64,000 nucleotides of DNA from NCBI GenBank assembly GCA_963925675.1, contig CAWUSW010000037.1:52748-116747 (forward strand). Reading direction: 5' to 3'. Every line of letters begins with the position of its first letter. Within the stretch, counting starts at the first letter, position 1. Shown here one piece after another: positions 1 through 8,501 of the stretch. The notes beneath the pieces were generated by a model. The model saw only the letters and a program-made list of their open reading frames with translations. It ran no database searches and had not been told where the DNA came from. A program made the position numbers and the translations under genes. This stretch comes from Eutrophocola sp963925675 (GTDB lineage: Bacteria > Pseudomonadota > Gammaproteobacteria > Pseudomonadales > Pseudohongiellaceae).

Positions 1-24
1 CCTCTGCTTACGGGAGTGACTACG

Positions 25-1746
25 ATGGCGAATAATCTACAGGAAGTTGATGTCGTCGTTGTTGGCCTCGGCGCTGCTGGCGGTGTTGCTGTTTTGCCCC
101 TGACCAGAGCCGGGCTCAATGTGGTGGGACTGGAAGCTGGTACCTGGATGAATCCCGGGCAGGACTACAAGGCGGATGAAATCCATAACAATGTGCGCTC
201 TCTGGTGACAACGGGCAATAAAGTAGCTGGAGAAATTCCGACAGTAAGAAGATCGCCCACCGAGACTGCTGTACAGCAGGCAAGCCATCCAATGATGAAT
301 GCGGTGGGAGGCACTTCTATTCATTACCATGCACAGAGCTGGCGTTTGAATCCCTGGGATTTCAAAGTCCGCAGTGCCACTCTTGAACGTTATGGTGCAG
401 ATTACATTCCCGAAGGTACCACCCTGGAAGATTGGCCGGTCTCATACGATGACATGGAACCTTTCTATGATCATATCGAATACGAGGTCGGCGTCAGTGG
501 ACGTGCCGGTAATATACAAGGACAGATAAACTCCGAAGGCAATATTTTTGAAGGTCCGCGTCAGCGTGACTATCCAATGCCACCATTGCGCTCCTGTGAT
601 TTTCTCGATCATATGCAGACAGCGGGTCAGGAGATTGGTTTTCATCCTTATCACGGTCCGGCAGCAATTAATTCACAGCCCTATGACGGGCGTCCAGGTT
701 GTCAGTATCACGGCTACTGCGATAGAGGCGGATGCCATGTGCGGGCAAAAAACTCCACCGATGTTTCTACCATTCCGAAAGCCGTGGCGACTGGCAATCT
801 TGAGGTTAGAGATAATGCCAATGTGCGTCGCATCGAAGTCGACAATACTGGAAAAGTGACAGGTGTCACTTATATTCGTGATGGTGAAGAGTATTTCCAG
901 CCTGCGCGAGCGGTCTTGCTGGGTTGTTATACCTATGAAAATATTCGCACTCTTTTGTTGTCAACATCGGCGTATTACCCCAATGGTCTGGGCAATAATC
1001 GTGGCCAGGTAGGTCGGCATTACTTTGGTCATTGGGATATTCAGGGCGGCACGCTGGTCACGGCACTGTTCCCCTTTGATATCAATATCTGGTACGGCGC
1101 TATCGCCCAGGGTGTTATGGTGGATGATTGGGCCGATGATAATTTCGATCATAGCGGTCTTGGTTTTATTGGTGGTGCCAGCCTGCATGTATACACAGAA
1201 AAACATCCAATTGGTGCCGCTGCGATGGGCACCTTTGGCAAGGTGGAGCGGCGCTGGGGTTCACAGTGGAAAGGTTTTATCAAGGAAAACGCCGGTCGTA
1301 CCCAGACAGCCTATATGCAAACCAATACTTTTCCCTATGAGCATACCTGGGCTGATCTTGATCCCAACGTCAGAGATCCTTATGGCGATCCGGTGCTCAG
1401 GGTCACTCATGGTCCGAAGCGTAATGAACCAATGGCAGCAGGCCATGCCGCTAACAAAATGGAAGAATGGTTTCGCGCCGCCGGTGCCTCGGATATTGTG
1501 AATACCGGTGGTGGTGTTGGACCAGGGCTTTCCACTCACGCGCATGGCGGTACCCGCATGGGTAGTAATCCCGAGACCAGTGTCTGTGATCTCTGGGGTT
1601 TTTCTTTTGAAGCGAAGAACCTGGGTATTATCGGAGGTTCCGTGATGCCAACAGCTGGTGCCAGGAATCCCACGCAGACCTTGCAGGCATTGGCCTGGCG
1701 TACAGCGCAGCATCTGGTTGATTCCTGGGACGATATCACTGCGTGA
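25..1746 (+). CDS. GMC-family FAD-dependent oxidoreductase (gluconate/alcohol dehydrogenase large-subunit type)
   Basis: Predicted flavoprotein that oxidises a sugar, polyol or alcohol and passes electrons to a cytochrome. Seen: N-terminal dinucleotide-binding motif G14-L-G-A-A-G19 followed by a beta strand ending in Glu (GLEAG). The C-terminal GMC signature is THAHGGTRMG with likely catalytic H505, and the paired N548 lies in an N-P-T context. Length 573 aa fits the bacterial gluconate 2-dehydrogenase-like branch, which carries N rather than a second His. ATG at 25 is chosen over GTG at 16 because GGGAG at 12-16 is a good Shine-Dalgarno for it; the frame stays open to the window edge, so an upstream partner cannot be excluded. 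No signal peptide is evident, so export would rely on a Tat-carrying partner encoded outside the window (inference). It overlaps the next gene, a c-type cytochrome, by 4 bp. Substrate unknown. Confidence 0.85.
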   Translation: MANNLQEVDVVVVGLGAAGGVAVLPLTRAGLNVVGLEAGTWMNPGQDYKADEIHNNVRSLVTTGNKVAGEIPTVRRSPTETAVQQASHPMMNAVGGTSIHYHAQSWRLNPWDFKVRSATLERYGADYIPEGTTLEDWPVSYDDMEPFYDHIEYEVGVSGRAGNIQGQINSEGNIFEGPRQRDYPMPPLRSCDFLDHMQTAGQEIGFHPYHGPAAINSQPYDGRPGCQYHGYCDRGGCHVRAKNSTDVSTIPKAVATGNLEVRDNANVRRIEVDNTGKVTGVTYIRDGEEYFQPARAVLLGCYTYENIRTLLLSTSAYYPNGLGNNRGQVGRHYFGHWDIQGGTLVTALFPFDINIWYGAIAQGVMVDDWADDNFDHSGLGFIGGASLHVYTEKHPIGAAAMGTFGKVERRWGSQWKGFIKENAGRTQTAYMQTNTFPYEHTWADLDPNVRDPYGDPVLRVTHGPKRNEPMAAGHAANKMEEWFRAAGASDIVNTGGGVGPGLSTHAHGGTRMGSNPETSVCDLWGFSFEAKNLGIIGGSVMPTAGARNPTQTLQALAWRTAQHLVDSWDDITA

Positions 1747-2048
1747 ATTGCAAAGCTCTGATGCTGCTGTTGTGCTTTTTCTGTTTAGAGGCAACAGCGG
1801 CTGACAATAAGCCAGAAAACTTTGCAGCGGGCATAGAATTACCCCAGGCCGAGGGTAGGAACTTGATACTGCGTGCCTGCACTACATGCCATACTCTTGA
1901 GGGAGTGCCTGCCTATCGGAAATACTGGGGTTTTAACCGGTGGCTGCCCATGGTGGAAAACATGATCGAGCATGGGGCTAAACTGGATGATGAAGAAAAG
2001 ATTGTAGTGACACGTTATCTTGCTAAATATTTTGGTACGGAAGGATAG
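1743..2048 (+). CDS. Small secreted monohaem c-type cytochrome
   Basis: A 101-residue protein with a hydrophobic N-terminal signal peptide ending near TAAD and one CTTCH haem-binding motif at about residue 40. A Met-containing segment downstream (LPMVENM) could supply the distal ligand. Its GTG start overlaps the stop of the GMC oxidoreductase gene (GTGA), which indicates translational coupling. The natural reading is that it takes electrons from the flavoprotein in the periplasm (inference). ATG at 1761 is an alternative start that would shorten the signal peptide to an implausible length. Family beyond cytochrome c not recognised. Confidence 0.8.
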   Translation: MNCKALMLLLCFFCLEATAADNKPENFAAGIELPQAEGRNLILRACTTCHTLEGVPAYRKYWGFNRWLPMVENMIEHGAKLDDEEKIVVTRYLAKYFGTEG

Positions 2049-2050
2049 TT

Positions 2051-2099
2051 ACAAGTTTCAAGTTACAAGTTACAAGTCGCAAGAGACAAGAGACAAGGG
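2051..2099. repeat. Variable heptanucleotide array (CAAGNNN)x6
   Basis: Successive 7-bp units CAAGTTT, CAAGTTA, CAAGTTA, CAAGTCG, CAAGAGA, CAAGAGA and a final CAAGG. The first four bases of each unit are fixed and the last three vary. The array fills nearly the whole gap between the cytochrome and the beta-propeller gene. Its last unit runs into AAGGGG, which sits at ribosome-binding distance from the ATG at 2109. Confidence 0.8.
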
Positions 2100-2108
2100 G
2101 AACTGGTG

Positions 2109-3158
2109 ATGAAAATAAAAAATATAGTATTTGTGGCCTTGACGGTTTTAACTACTAGCGCCTGTGCGCAACAATCAGTCAATAGCCTGCAATCGGTCAT
2201 TGTACAAACCAATTCCCGTGATGAAGTCATTCATCTTATTGACCCCTCCACGCAAAAAATTATTGGTGAGATCACTGGTATTCCTGTCAATCACGGTGCC
2301 GCTGGCGCTCCCGATGGCAGTGAGCTGTATTTTTCCAGTGAAGCGAAATTCACTCTGGATGTGGTAAACGCATCCAGTCTGAAAATCGAAGCGGAAATTC
2401 CCTTAAGTGGCAGACCCAATAATATTTCCATTGGTAAAGATGGGCGTTTTGTTTATGTAGGCATCATGCAGGAACCTGGTGGTATCGATGTTATTGATAC
2501 ACGTTCCCGTGAAAATGTTGATCATATTGATACTGGCTCACGGGTACATAACACCTATGTCACACCGGATGGAAAATATCTTGTCTCAGGTACTTTTGGC
2601 GGGGAAGGCAATCTTGATGTGTTTAACCTGCAAAGCCGGGAACGCGAATTCCAGCTTTATCCGCCAATGTCCTCAGATGCACTGGATGGTATTCGACCGG
2701 TTGCTTTCGACACTCATCCTGATGGCTCAACAAAAAATATGTATGTACAAATCTCCAACGTCCATGGTTTTGCTGTAGTGGATTTTAATTTGCGTACGGA
2801 AATCGGCAGGGTGATTTTGCCGTCAATTCCGGAACAAGATCGCGATCCACCGCCCTATAACCAGGCGCCGGCTCATGGCATTGGCGTTGCGCCGGATGGA
2901 AATACCTTGTGGGTATGCAGTCGCTGGAATGGCACGGTATACGCTTATTCATTACCGAATATGGCTTTTCTGGCCGGCGTTAAAGTGGGCAGTCATCCCG
3001 ACTGGATTACTTTCAGTGCTGATAGTCAATATGCCTATGCTGCTAATGGTGCCAGTGACGATGTGTCGGTAATAGATATAGACCGGCTGGTAGAGGTAGA
3101 AAGAATAAAGGTAGGCTCAGCGCCGAAGAGAAATATAACGACCTCGTTAGTTCGTTAA
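2109..3158 (+). CDS. Secreted YVTN/YncE-type beta-propeller protein
   Basis: A 349-residue protein with a signal peptide (possible lipidation at C19 in TTSAC, although the -3 residue is atypical). Repeating blades follow, with patterns such as PDGxxLYFSS, KDGRFVYVG, PDGKYLVSG, PDGNTLWVCS and SADSQYAYAANG, typical of the seven-bladed 40-residue YVTN/YncE propellers. Such proteins bind ligands or partners in the periplasm, and some accompany quinoprotein or flavoprotein dehydrogenases. Its position after the GMC and cytochrome genes suggests a shared operon. ATG at 2109 is preferred over GTG at 2106 because AAGGGG lies about 8 bases upstream, partly supplied by the repeat array. Function unknown. 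Confidence 0.75.
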   Translation: MKIKNIVFVALTVLTTSACAQQSVNSLQSVIVQTNSRDEVIHLIDPSTQKIIGEITGIPVNHGAAGAPDGSELYFSSEAKFTLDVVNASSLKIEAEIPLSGRPNNISIGKDGRFVYVGIMQEPGGIDVIDTRSRENVDHIDTGSRVHNTYVTPDGKYLVSGTFGGEGNLDVFNLQSREREFQLYPPMSSDALDGIRPVAFDTHPDGSTKNMYVQISNVHGFAVVDFNLRTEIGRVILPSIPEQDRDPPPYNQAPAHGIGVAPDGNTLWVCSRWNGTVYAYSLPNMAFLAGVKVGSHPDWITFSADSQYAYAANGASDDVSVIDIDRLVEVERIKVGSAPKRNITTSLVR

Positions 3159-3247
3159 CTCTTTATTATTTTGGCAATAACAAGACGGGTTGATGTGGAT
3201 ACATGATCAAGCCTTCAATAGATATCATCACTTAGTAGAGGAACAGC

Positions 3248-4519
3248 ATGAAACTAGAATCAATCGCATTGCATGAAGGTTACAAATCGGAAGAAACAAC
3301 TAAAGCTGCAGCTGTTCCCATTTATCAGACCACCTCTTATACCTTTGATAATACTCAGCATGGTGCTGATTTATTTGACCTTAAAGTGCCTGGCAATATT
3401 TACACCCGCATCATGAATCCAACAACAGATGTGTTGGAAAAACGTATTGCGGCAATGGAGGGAGGTATTGCCGCGCTATGTGTTGCTTCAGGAATGGCCG
3501 CCATTACTTATTCCATTCAATGCATTACTGAGGTTGGGGATAATATCGTCAGTACCAGTGAGTTGTATGGCGGTACCTATAATTTCTTTGCGCATTCTTT
3601 GCCAAGGCAAGGTGTTGAGGTACGTATGATCTCGCACGATGATTATGAAGGCTTTGAAAAAGCGATTGACGAAAATACCAAAGCCGTCTTTTGCGAATCA
3701 ATAGGTAATCCAGCGGGTAATATCGTAGACATTGCCCGTTTGGCGGAAATAGCACACAAGCATGGTGTGCCATTGATTGTTGATAACACCGTTGCGACGC
3801 CTTATCTATGTCGACCATTTGAACTTGGGGCTGATATTGTTGTGCATTCCCTCACTAAATATATAGGCGGTCATGGCACATCTATTGGTGGAGCGATTGT
3901 TGATTCAGGGAAATTCGACTGGGTTGCTAACAAGGATCGTTTCCCCGTTTTAAGCGAGCCTGATCCTTCTTATCATGGTGTTGTTTACACAGAAGCCCTG
4001 GGCCCAGCAGCCTACATAGGGCGTTGCAGGGTAGTGCCGCTGAGAAATACCGGGGCCGCCTTGTCGCCAATGAATGCTTTCCAGATTCTGCAAGGACTTG
4101 AGACTCTTGGTTTGCGCATGGAGCGTCATTGTGAAAATGCTGAAAAACTTGCTGCATACCTCCAGCAACATGAAAAAGTTAAGTGGGTGAATTATGCGGC
4201 ATTACCCGATAGCCCTTACTTTACGAATTGCAAAAACATCACCAATTCCAAGGCTTCAGGGATTTTAAGTTTTGGAGTTTCAGGTGGTATTGAAGCATGC
4301 ACAAGGTTTATTGATTCACTGGAAATGATTTTACGCCTGGTAAACATAGGAGATGCAAAATCGCTGGCTTGTCATCCGGCCTCTACTACCCATCGCCAGC
4401 TGAATGATAAAGAACTGCTTTCTGCCGGGGTAAGTGCTGATATGATCAGGATATCAGTTGGCATTGAACACATAGACGATATTATTGCAGATGTTAGTCA
4501 GGCTTTAGACAAGACTTAG
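3248..4519 (+). CDS. metY: O-acetylhomoserine sulfhydrylase / Cys-Met metabolism PLP enzyme
   Basis: PLP-dependent gamma-replacement enzyme of the Cys/Met metabolism family. Usual reaction: O-acetyl-L-homoserine + sulfide (or methanethiol) to homocysteine (or methionine) + acetate, in the cytosol. Seen: 423 aa, the PLP lysine K204 in SLTKYIGGHG, the YTRIMNPTTDVLE substrate-loop motif, and the phosphate-binding ASGMAAI segment. The insertion around residues 230-260 and the overall length favour MetY over MetB/MetC. A methionine gamma-lyase is the main alternative. RBS AGAGGAAC precedes the ATG. The 89-bp leader shows no riboswitch I recognise. It is convergent with the next gene and separated by 51 bp. 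Confidence 0.85.
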   Translation: MKLESIALHEGYKSEETTKAAAVPIYQTTSYTFDNTQHGADLFDLKVPGNIYTRIMNPTTDVLEKRIAAMEGGIAALCVASGMAAITYSIQCITEVGDNIVSTSELYGGTYNFFAHSLPRQGVEVRMISHDDYEGFEKAIDENTKAVFCESIGNPAGNIVDIARLAEIAHKHGVPLIVDNTVATPYLCRPFELGADIVVHSLTKYIGGHGTSIGGAIVDSGKFDWVANKDRFPVLSEPDPSYHGVVYTEALGPAAYIGRCRVVPLRNTGAALSPMNAFQILQGLETLGLRMERHCENAEKLAAYLQQHEKVKWVNYAALPDSPYFTNCKNITNSKASGILSFGVSGGIEACTRFIDSLEMILRLVNIGDAKSLACHPASTTHRQLNDKELLSAGVSADMIRISVGIEHIDDIIADVSQALDKT

Positions 4520-4570
4520 AACAAAATTTAGAACAAGATTAAAAGGGCAAGCGTCTCCAGTTTAACTGCG

Positions 4571-5305
4571 TTAAAACAGGCGCGCTGGCCCTTCTATATG
4601 TTCTACGTCCTGATTATTCTCATTACATACATACTCCATTAAATCCCAGTCGGCGGGCTGCAGGCGTGCTTCATAGCGGATGGTGAAGGGCTGTCGGTAA
4701 GCCAGAGGATCGATTACCGTGGTGATGTTTTCCAGGGTGTCATTATCAAGACGCGTATAGCGCTCAATGGTATGAAGTTCTGTGGAGTGGGGGTTGCCGA
4801 GAAAATCAAACCAGGTCAGATCATTGAAGCCTATTGAATCGATTACCAAAGTGTCATCTTCCCACCAGCCGATAGAGTGACCGTACCAGCTTGGATCAAG
4901 TTCGTCAGCTGAAGGGTGTTCGCGTCCGTCCATAAAAATCTGGCGGAAGCTGTGTATATTACCTTCAAATAAAAAGTACATATGCGTTGCCGGACCATAG
5001 GCTGGTGCCTGCACTATGCGCCAGGGGTAGGGCGCTATGCGCGGTACACCCGTGGGCAGGCAATTGGCTTCCGGATCTTCATTGGCCAAACGTCCGGCCT
5101 TTATTCCAGCATATTCTTCCGTTAATACCATGGCTTCACCGGGCATCAGGCCACCGGCAATATCCCCAATAGGGCCGCCACCAGACCAGAGACCGTTGAA
5201 GTCTGGCGTACCGGATGGAAGACGCGGGGCAGACACGGCATCCGCATCCTGGGCCATAGAGAAGTTGGAAATGAACAGGAAGAATATCAATAGCGCTTTT
5301 TTCAT
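4571..5305 (-). CDS. Secreted protein of unknown function (PDFNGLW-type)
   Basis: A 244-residue protein with a clean Sec signal peptide (MKKALLIFFLF...FSMAQ). The mature part opens with the PDFNGLW motif and later has a tryptophan- and acid-rich region (SIGWWEDDTLVIDSIGFND). I have seen this type of protein in many Proteobacteria and Planctomycetes without an assigned function. It lies downstream of and in the same direction as the DUF6152 gene, and a REP element sits between them, so they probably form a two-gene transcription unit. No catalytic motif could be assigned. Confidence 0.7.
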   Translation of the reverse strand: MKKALLIFFLFISNFSMAQDADAVSAPRLPSGTPDFNGLWSGGGPIGDIAGGLMPGEAMVLTEEYAGIKAGRLANEDPEANCLPTGVPRIAPYPWRIVQAPAYGPATHMYFLFEGNIHSFRQIFMDGREHPSADELDPSWYGHSIGWWEDDTLVIDSIGFNDLTWFDFLGNPHSTELHTIERYTRLDNDTLENITTVIDPLAYRQPFTIRYEARLQPADWDLMEYVCNENNQDVEHIEGPARLF

Positions 5306-5350
5306 TTGATTACCGTTACGGAATAAACTCTAGCTAAATGCTATTAAGTT

Positions 5351-5377
5351 GTAGGAGGGGTTTTAACCCCGAATGAA
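5351..5377 (+). repeat. REP-like palindrome, family 1 (copy 1)
   Basis: GTAGGAGGGG, then TTTTAACCCC, then GAATGAA: an imperfect palindrome with core GGGGTTTTAACCCC and conserved flanks. It sits between two minus-strand genes. The form resembles the GTRGGAGCGG... REP sequences of Pseudomonas. Confidence 0.85.
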
Positions 5378-5408
5378 TTTGAAGTTGAAAGCAAACCGGA
5401 CTGCCTGA

Positions 5409-5861
5409 CTAGAAATTATCGGCTGCATTTCTACCAAATACCTGGCGTCCGCCTTTTAGAATAATGCTGGAGGCATTAGCCATATCAGCACCGCTGCGCG
5501 CCATTGAGCCGTTGATAGTGACTTCATCATCAAGCTTCAGGTCGTTGCGGGACCAGCCAGCGCGTTTCAAAAAATTTGGGCTACCCAGTTCTATATTCCA
5601 GTTAAGGGTATTGCCGGCCTCATCAAGCACATCGATATAAATTCTTGCATGGGGGTTAGTCCACTCGACTTTAGTCACTTTTCCTACCAGGACAATGGGC
5701 TTGTTGATATCGTACTGTGCAGCAAAGGAATGATGAGCTGCAGTTGAAAAACTGGTAAATAGCACTGTCAGTGTTAAAAAAAGTTTTAAAAAAAATGTCG
5801 GATGACTCATCAATAAAAATCCAGAATAAATTCTTGAACAAATAGTAAAGCGAGTTTTCAT
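5409..5861 (-). CDS. DUF6152 family secreted protein
   Basis: A 150-residue exported protein. After the signal peptide the mature N-terminus reads AAHHSFAAQYD, and the core has GKVTKVEWTNPHARIYID, both hallmarks of the DUF6152 family (small OB-like beta protein, function unknown). The first ATG at 5861 is supported by AAGGGG six bases upstream, which gives a long n-region; an internal Met 18 codons in would give a more standard signal peptide. It likely heads an operon with the PDFNGLW-type gene and is divergent from the fused haem-PQQ dehydrogenase. DUF6152 genes often lie near oxidoreductases, so a role with those enzymes is possible but unproven. Confidence 0.8.
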   Translation of the reverse strand: MKTRFTICSRIYSGFLLMSHPTFFLKLFLTLTVLFTSFSTAAHHSFAAQYDINKPIVLVGKVTKVEWTNPHARIYIDVLDEAGNTLNWNIELGSPNFLKRAGWSRNDLKLDDEVTINGSMARSGADMANASSIILKGGRQVFGRNAADNF

Positions 5862-6233
5862 TGTTTTCCCCTTAATAATGAATACGCTGGGGAAATAGTA
5901 ATCGGATGCCGTGAGGGTGTAAACATGAATTCATTAATGCCTGCGCGGCAAAGGACTAAAGTACTATTTTCTGCATGTTTTCTTTGTTACTTATTCTTTC
6001 GCTTGAACATGATTTCGCAAATACTGTGAAAGTTTTAAAATACTGTTTAGAAACAATGAGATAGTTTGCGTTTCGATTTTATTGCTGTCATCTTCAGCGG
6101 GGTTAATTGCTAACAATCGGTAAAAATACCAGCTGGTAAAAAACAGCACTTACTGGGTATTATTAGACGTAAGCAAGGGAAAATAGATTAACGAGGTTTA
6201 AAGGGCGCAGTGGGCATGAATAGTTACGCGTTT

Positions 6234-6289
6234 CAAGGTGCAAGGTACAAGGTACAAGGAGCAAGTTACAAGTTAAAAGTGGGAAGAAT
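6234..6289. repeat. Variable heptanucleotide array running into a REP
   Basis: Eight consecutive 7-bp units: CAAGGTG, CAAGGTA, CAAGGTA, CAAGGAG, CAAGTTA, CAAGTTA, AAAGTGG, GAAGAAT. The last unit abuts the REP at 6290 directly. The same end (AAAGTGG, then A/G-AAGAAT) precedes the REP at 26735. Confidence 0.85.
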
Positions 6290-6315
6290 ATAGGAGGGGT
6301 TTTAACCCCGAATGA
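6290..6315 (+). repeat. REP-like palindrome, family 1 (copy 2)
   Basis: ATAGGAGGGG, TTTTAACCCC, GAATGA; identical to the copy at 5351 except for its first base. It is joined directly to the heptad array upstream. Confidence 0.85.
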
Positions 6316-6395
6316 ATGCAACGCTAAAAGATAACATTTAAGAACACTGGCGCGGCTATATCCGCGGATAATAATTATTGATAGCAGGCGGCATC

Positions 6396-8501
6396 ATGAG
6401 ATTAATAAAAATTACAGCAGGACTTCTGTGGGCATTAATAGTAAACAGTACCGTAGCCCAGGTAGATACCGAAGTAGGCATTGATGCTGTGGCGAGTTTT
6501 AACGAAGCTCAGGTAGCGGCGGGGCTTGCAGCATATCAGGCGAACTGCTCAGAGGGCTGTCATCAAAATGATATGCAGGGTAACGGGCCTATTGCATCTT
6601 TGCGAGGTCCTGCCTTTACCAGCGTATGGAATAATCGAAGCGTATCTGAATTGGTTTCTACTATGCGCTCCGCCATGCCCCCTACCAATGTTGGTGGTCT
6701 GCCACAACAAACCTATGTAGATCTTGCTGCATTTATTCTGTCAGCCAATGGCGCTGAAGTTGGCGATGTGGCTCTGCAATTTGATTCTGCCGCGCTGGTA
6801 AACCAGTTCACTACACAAGGTTCTCCGACAAACTTTGCAGCGCCTCTGGCCGGGCCGGAAAATGATGGGCCCACAGGGGTAACTATTGCCGGAACTGTAC
6901 CAAATTATCGACCTGTAACTGAGCAGATGCTACAAAACCCTGATGCTGATGATTGGCTGATTCATCGCGGTAATCAGCAAGCCTGGAGCTATAGCGAACT
7001 CGAGCAGATCAATCAGGACAATGTTAACGGTCTGCAATTGCAGTGGGTATGGGCACTTGGCAACCAAGGTGCCAGTCAGCTGTCACCGATTGTGCATGAC
7101 GGCATCATGTATATCTTTAATCCAGGCAACAAGGTTCAGGCTCTGGAAGCAGCCTCCGGTGATTTGATCTGGGAACAAAGTCTGGGAGGTCGAACTGGCA
7201 CCATGCGTGGCATGGCGATTTATCAAGACAAAATAATTGTGAATGTTCCGGATGCCCGCATGGTGGCGCTTAATGCGGTCAATGGCGAACAGGTTTGGAG
7301 TACCTTAATTGGCGAAGGTTTTGGTAATTCCAGCGGGCCTTTGGTCGCTGCTGGCAAAGTGTTTACCGGTATGGGTAACTGCCTGCGCTTTCGTGCAGAA
7401 AAATGTTATGTCAGTGCCTGGGACGCCGATGACGGCAGCTTCTTGTGGAAATTTGAAACTGTAGCACGCGAAGGTACACCTGGTGGGGATACCTGGGGCG
7501 GCATTGATGATATGTTTCGCGCCGGTAATGATCCCTGGATTACACCCACTTATGATGCCGAGCTGGGCATTGTTTATGTGGGCGTCTCACAACCCAAACC
7601 ATGGATGCCGGTAAGTCGCGGCATGACCGTCTTCGATGATGCACTGTATTCCAATTCCACCCTGGCGCTGGATGCTGATACCGGTGAGCTGCTCTGGTAC
7701 TACCAGCATGTGCCCGGAGAAGTATTTGATCTGGACGAAGTGTTTGAACGCATGCTGGTAGATATCGACGGCGAGAAAGTGGTTTTTTCCATCGGCAAGC
7801 ATGGCATTCTCTGGAAGCTCAATCGTGAGACTGGCAAGTATATTTCTCACAAGGAAACGGTATTTCAAAATGCCTTTGATTATTTTGATCCTGACACCGG
7901 ACGTCCACAGTATCGCGCGGATGTGATTGAGTCTGGTCTGGGCGATTGGCTGGAGGTATGCCCTTCTTCAGCAGGGGGCAAGAACTGGCATGCCATGAGT
8001 TATCATCCAGGAACCGCCAGACTGATTATTCCCCTGAGCCAAAGCTGCCTGCGTCAGCGTGCGACTGAAATAGATTTTGTGCAGGGTGGCGGTGGTGCTG
8101 CTGTAAATCGTGACTGGTTTGCCATGCCGGGCACTGACGGTAATGTAGGCAAGCTTGCTGCATACGACATTCGTACCATGGAAGAGCTGTGGTCATTCGA
8201 ACAGCCAGCGTCCTTCCTCACCGGCGTACTTAGCACCGGAGGCAATCTCGCTTTTGCAGGTGACCTGGATAGACGTTTCCGCGCCTTTGATGTGGAAACC
8301 GGGGAAGTAAAATGGGAAACTCGACTGGGCACTTCTGTGCAGGGATTTCCAATTACCTTTACGGCTAATGGCAGGCAATATGTAGCGATGTCTACCGGCC
8401 TGGGCGGTGGTAGCCCACGTATAGTGCCCTCAAGATTGACCCCAGAGATTCAGTATCCTGACACGGGGAATGCCTTGTATGTGTTTGCACTACCAGAGTA
8501 G
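6396..8501 (+). CDS. Periplasmic quinohaemoprotein: N-terminal cytochrome c domain fused to PQQ-dependent dehydrogenase
   Basis: A 701-residue exported enzyme (signal peptide to about VAQ) predicted to oxidise an alcohol or related substrate with PQQ and pass electrons through its own haem. A cytochrome-like domain occupies residues ~30-120. Its haem motif is C51-S-E-G-C55-H56, that is CX3CH instead of CXXCH. The eight-bladed PQQ propeller follows (~180-700), with tryptophan-docking repeats (LYWEQSLGG-, VWSTLIGEG-, LWSFEQP-like) and a C-terminus in VFALPE. The catalytic-Asp region reads P-G-E-V-F-D445-L-D447, and D447 is at the position of the extra Asp of lanthanide-type enzymes. The usual Asn ligand region (GTGNP) is altered to VSQPKPW. 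ATG at 6396 with AGGCGG upstream is preferred over TTG at 6378. Substrate unknown. Confidence 0.82.
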   Translation: MRLIKITAGLLWALIVNSTVAQVDTEVGIDAVASFNEAQVAAGLAAYQANCSEGCHQNDMQGNGPIASLRGPAFTSVWNNRSVSELVSTMRSAMPPTNVGGLPQQTYVDLAAFILSANGAEVGDVALQFDSAALVNQFTTQGSPTNFAAPLAGPENDGPTGVTIAGTVPNYRPVTEQMLQNPDADDWLIHRGNQQAWSYSELEQINQDNVNGLQLQWVWALGNQGASQLSPIVHDGIMYIFNPGNKVQALEAASGDLIWEQSLGGRTGTMRGMAIYQDKIIVNVPDARMVALNAVNGEQVWSTLIGEGFGNSSGPLVAAGKVFTGMGNCLRFRAEKCYVSAWDADDGSFLWKFETVAREGTPGGDTWGGIDDMFRAGNDPWITPTYDAELGIVYVGVSQPKPWMPVSRGMTVFDDALYSNSTLALDADTGELLWYYQHVPGEVFDLDEVFERMLVDIDGEKVVFSIGKHGILWKLNRETGKYISHKETVFQNAFDYFDPDTGRPQYRADVIESGLGDWLEVCPSSAGGKNWHAMSYHPGTARLIIPLSQSCLRQRATEIDFVQGGGGAAVNRDWFAMPGTDGNVGKLAAYDIRTMEELWSFEQPASFLTGVLSTGGNLAFAGDLDRRFRAFDVETGEVKWETRLGTSVQGFPITFTANGRQYVAMSTGLGGGSPRIVPSRLTPEIQYPDTGNALYVFALPE

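Larger units (their letters stand above)
5862..6395. other. Divergent intergenic region with repeats
   Basis: 534 bp between the DUF6152 gene (minus) and the haem-PQQ dehydrogenase (plus). It must hold both promoters, but no -35/-10 pair stands out. Seen: an AT-rich stretch 5940-6180, a heptad array at 6234-6289, a family 1 REP at 6290-6315, and a short GC hairpin CGCGG-CTATAT-CCGCG at 6351-6366 just ahead of the start. No open frame looks coding. Confidence 0.6.

Noticed and set aside
1261..1794. Long minus-strand open frame (177 codons) across the GMC gene
   Set aside because: Lies wholly antisense to a convincing GMC oxidoreductase, has no recognisable motif and no SD; a shadow frame.
3159..3247. 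metY leader considered as a SAM riboswitch
   Set aside because: Only 89 bp, AT-rich, with no kink-turn or paired stems that fit a known SAM class.
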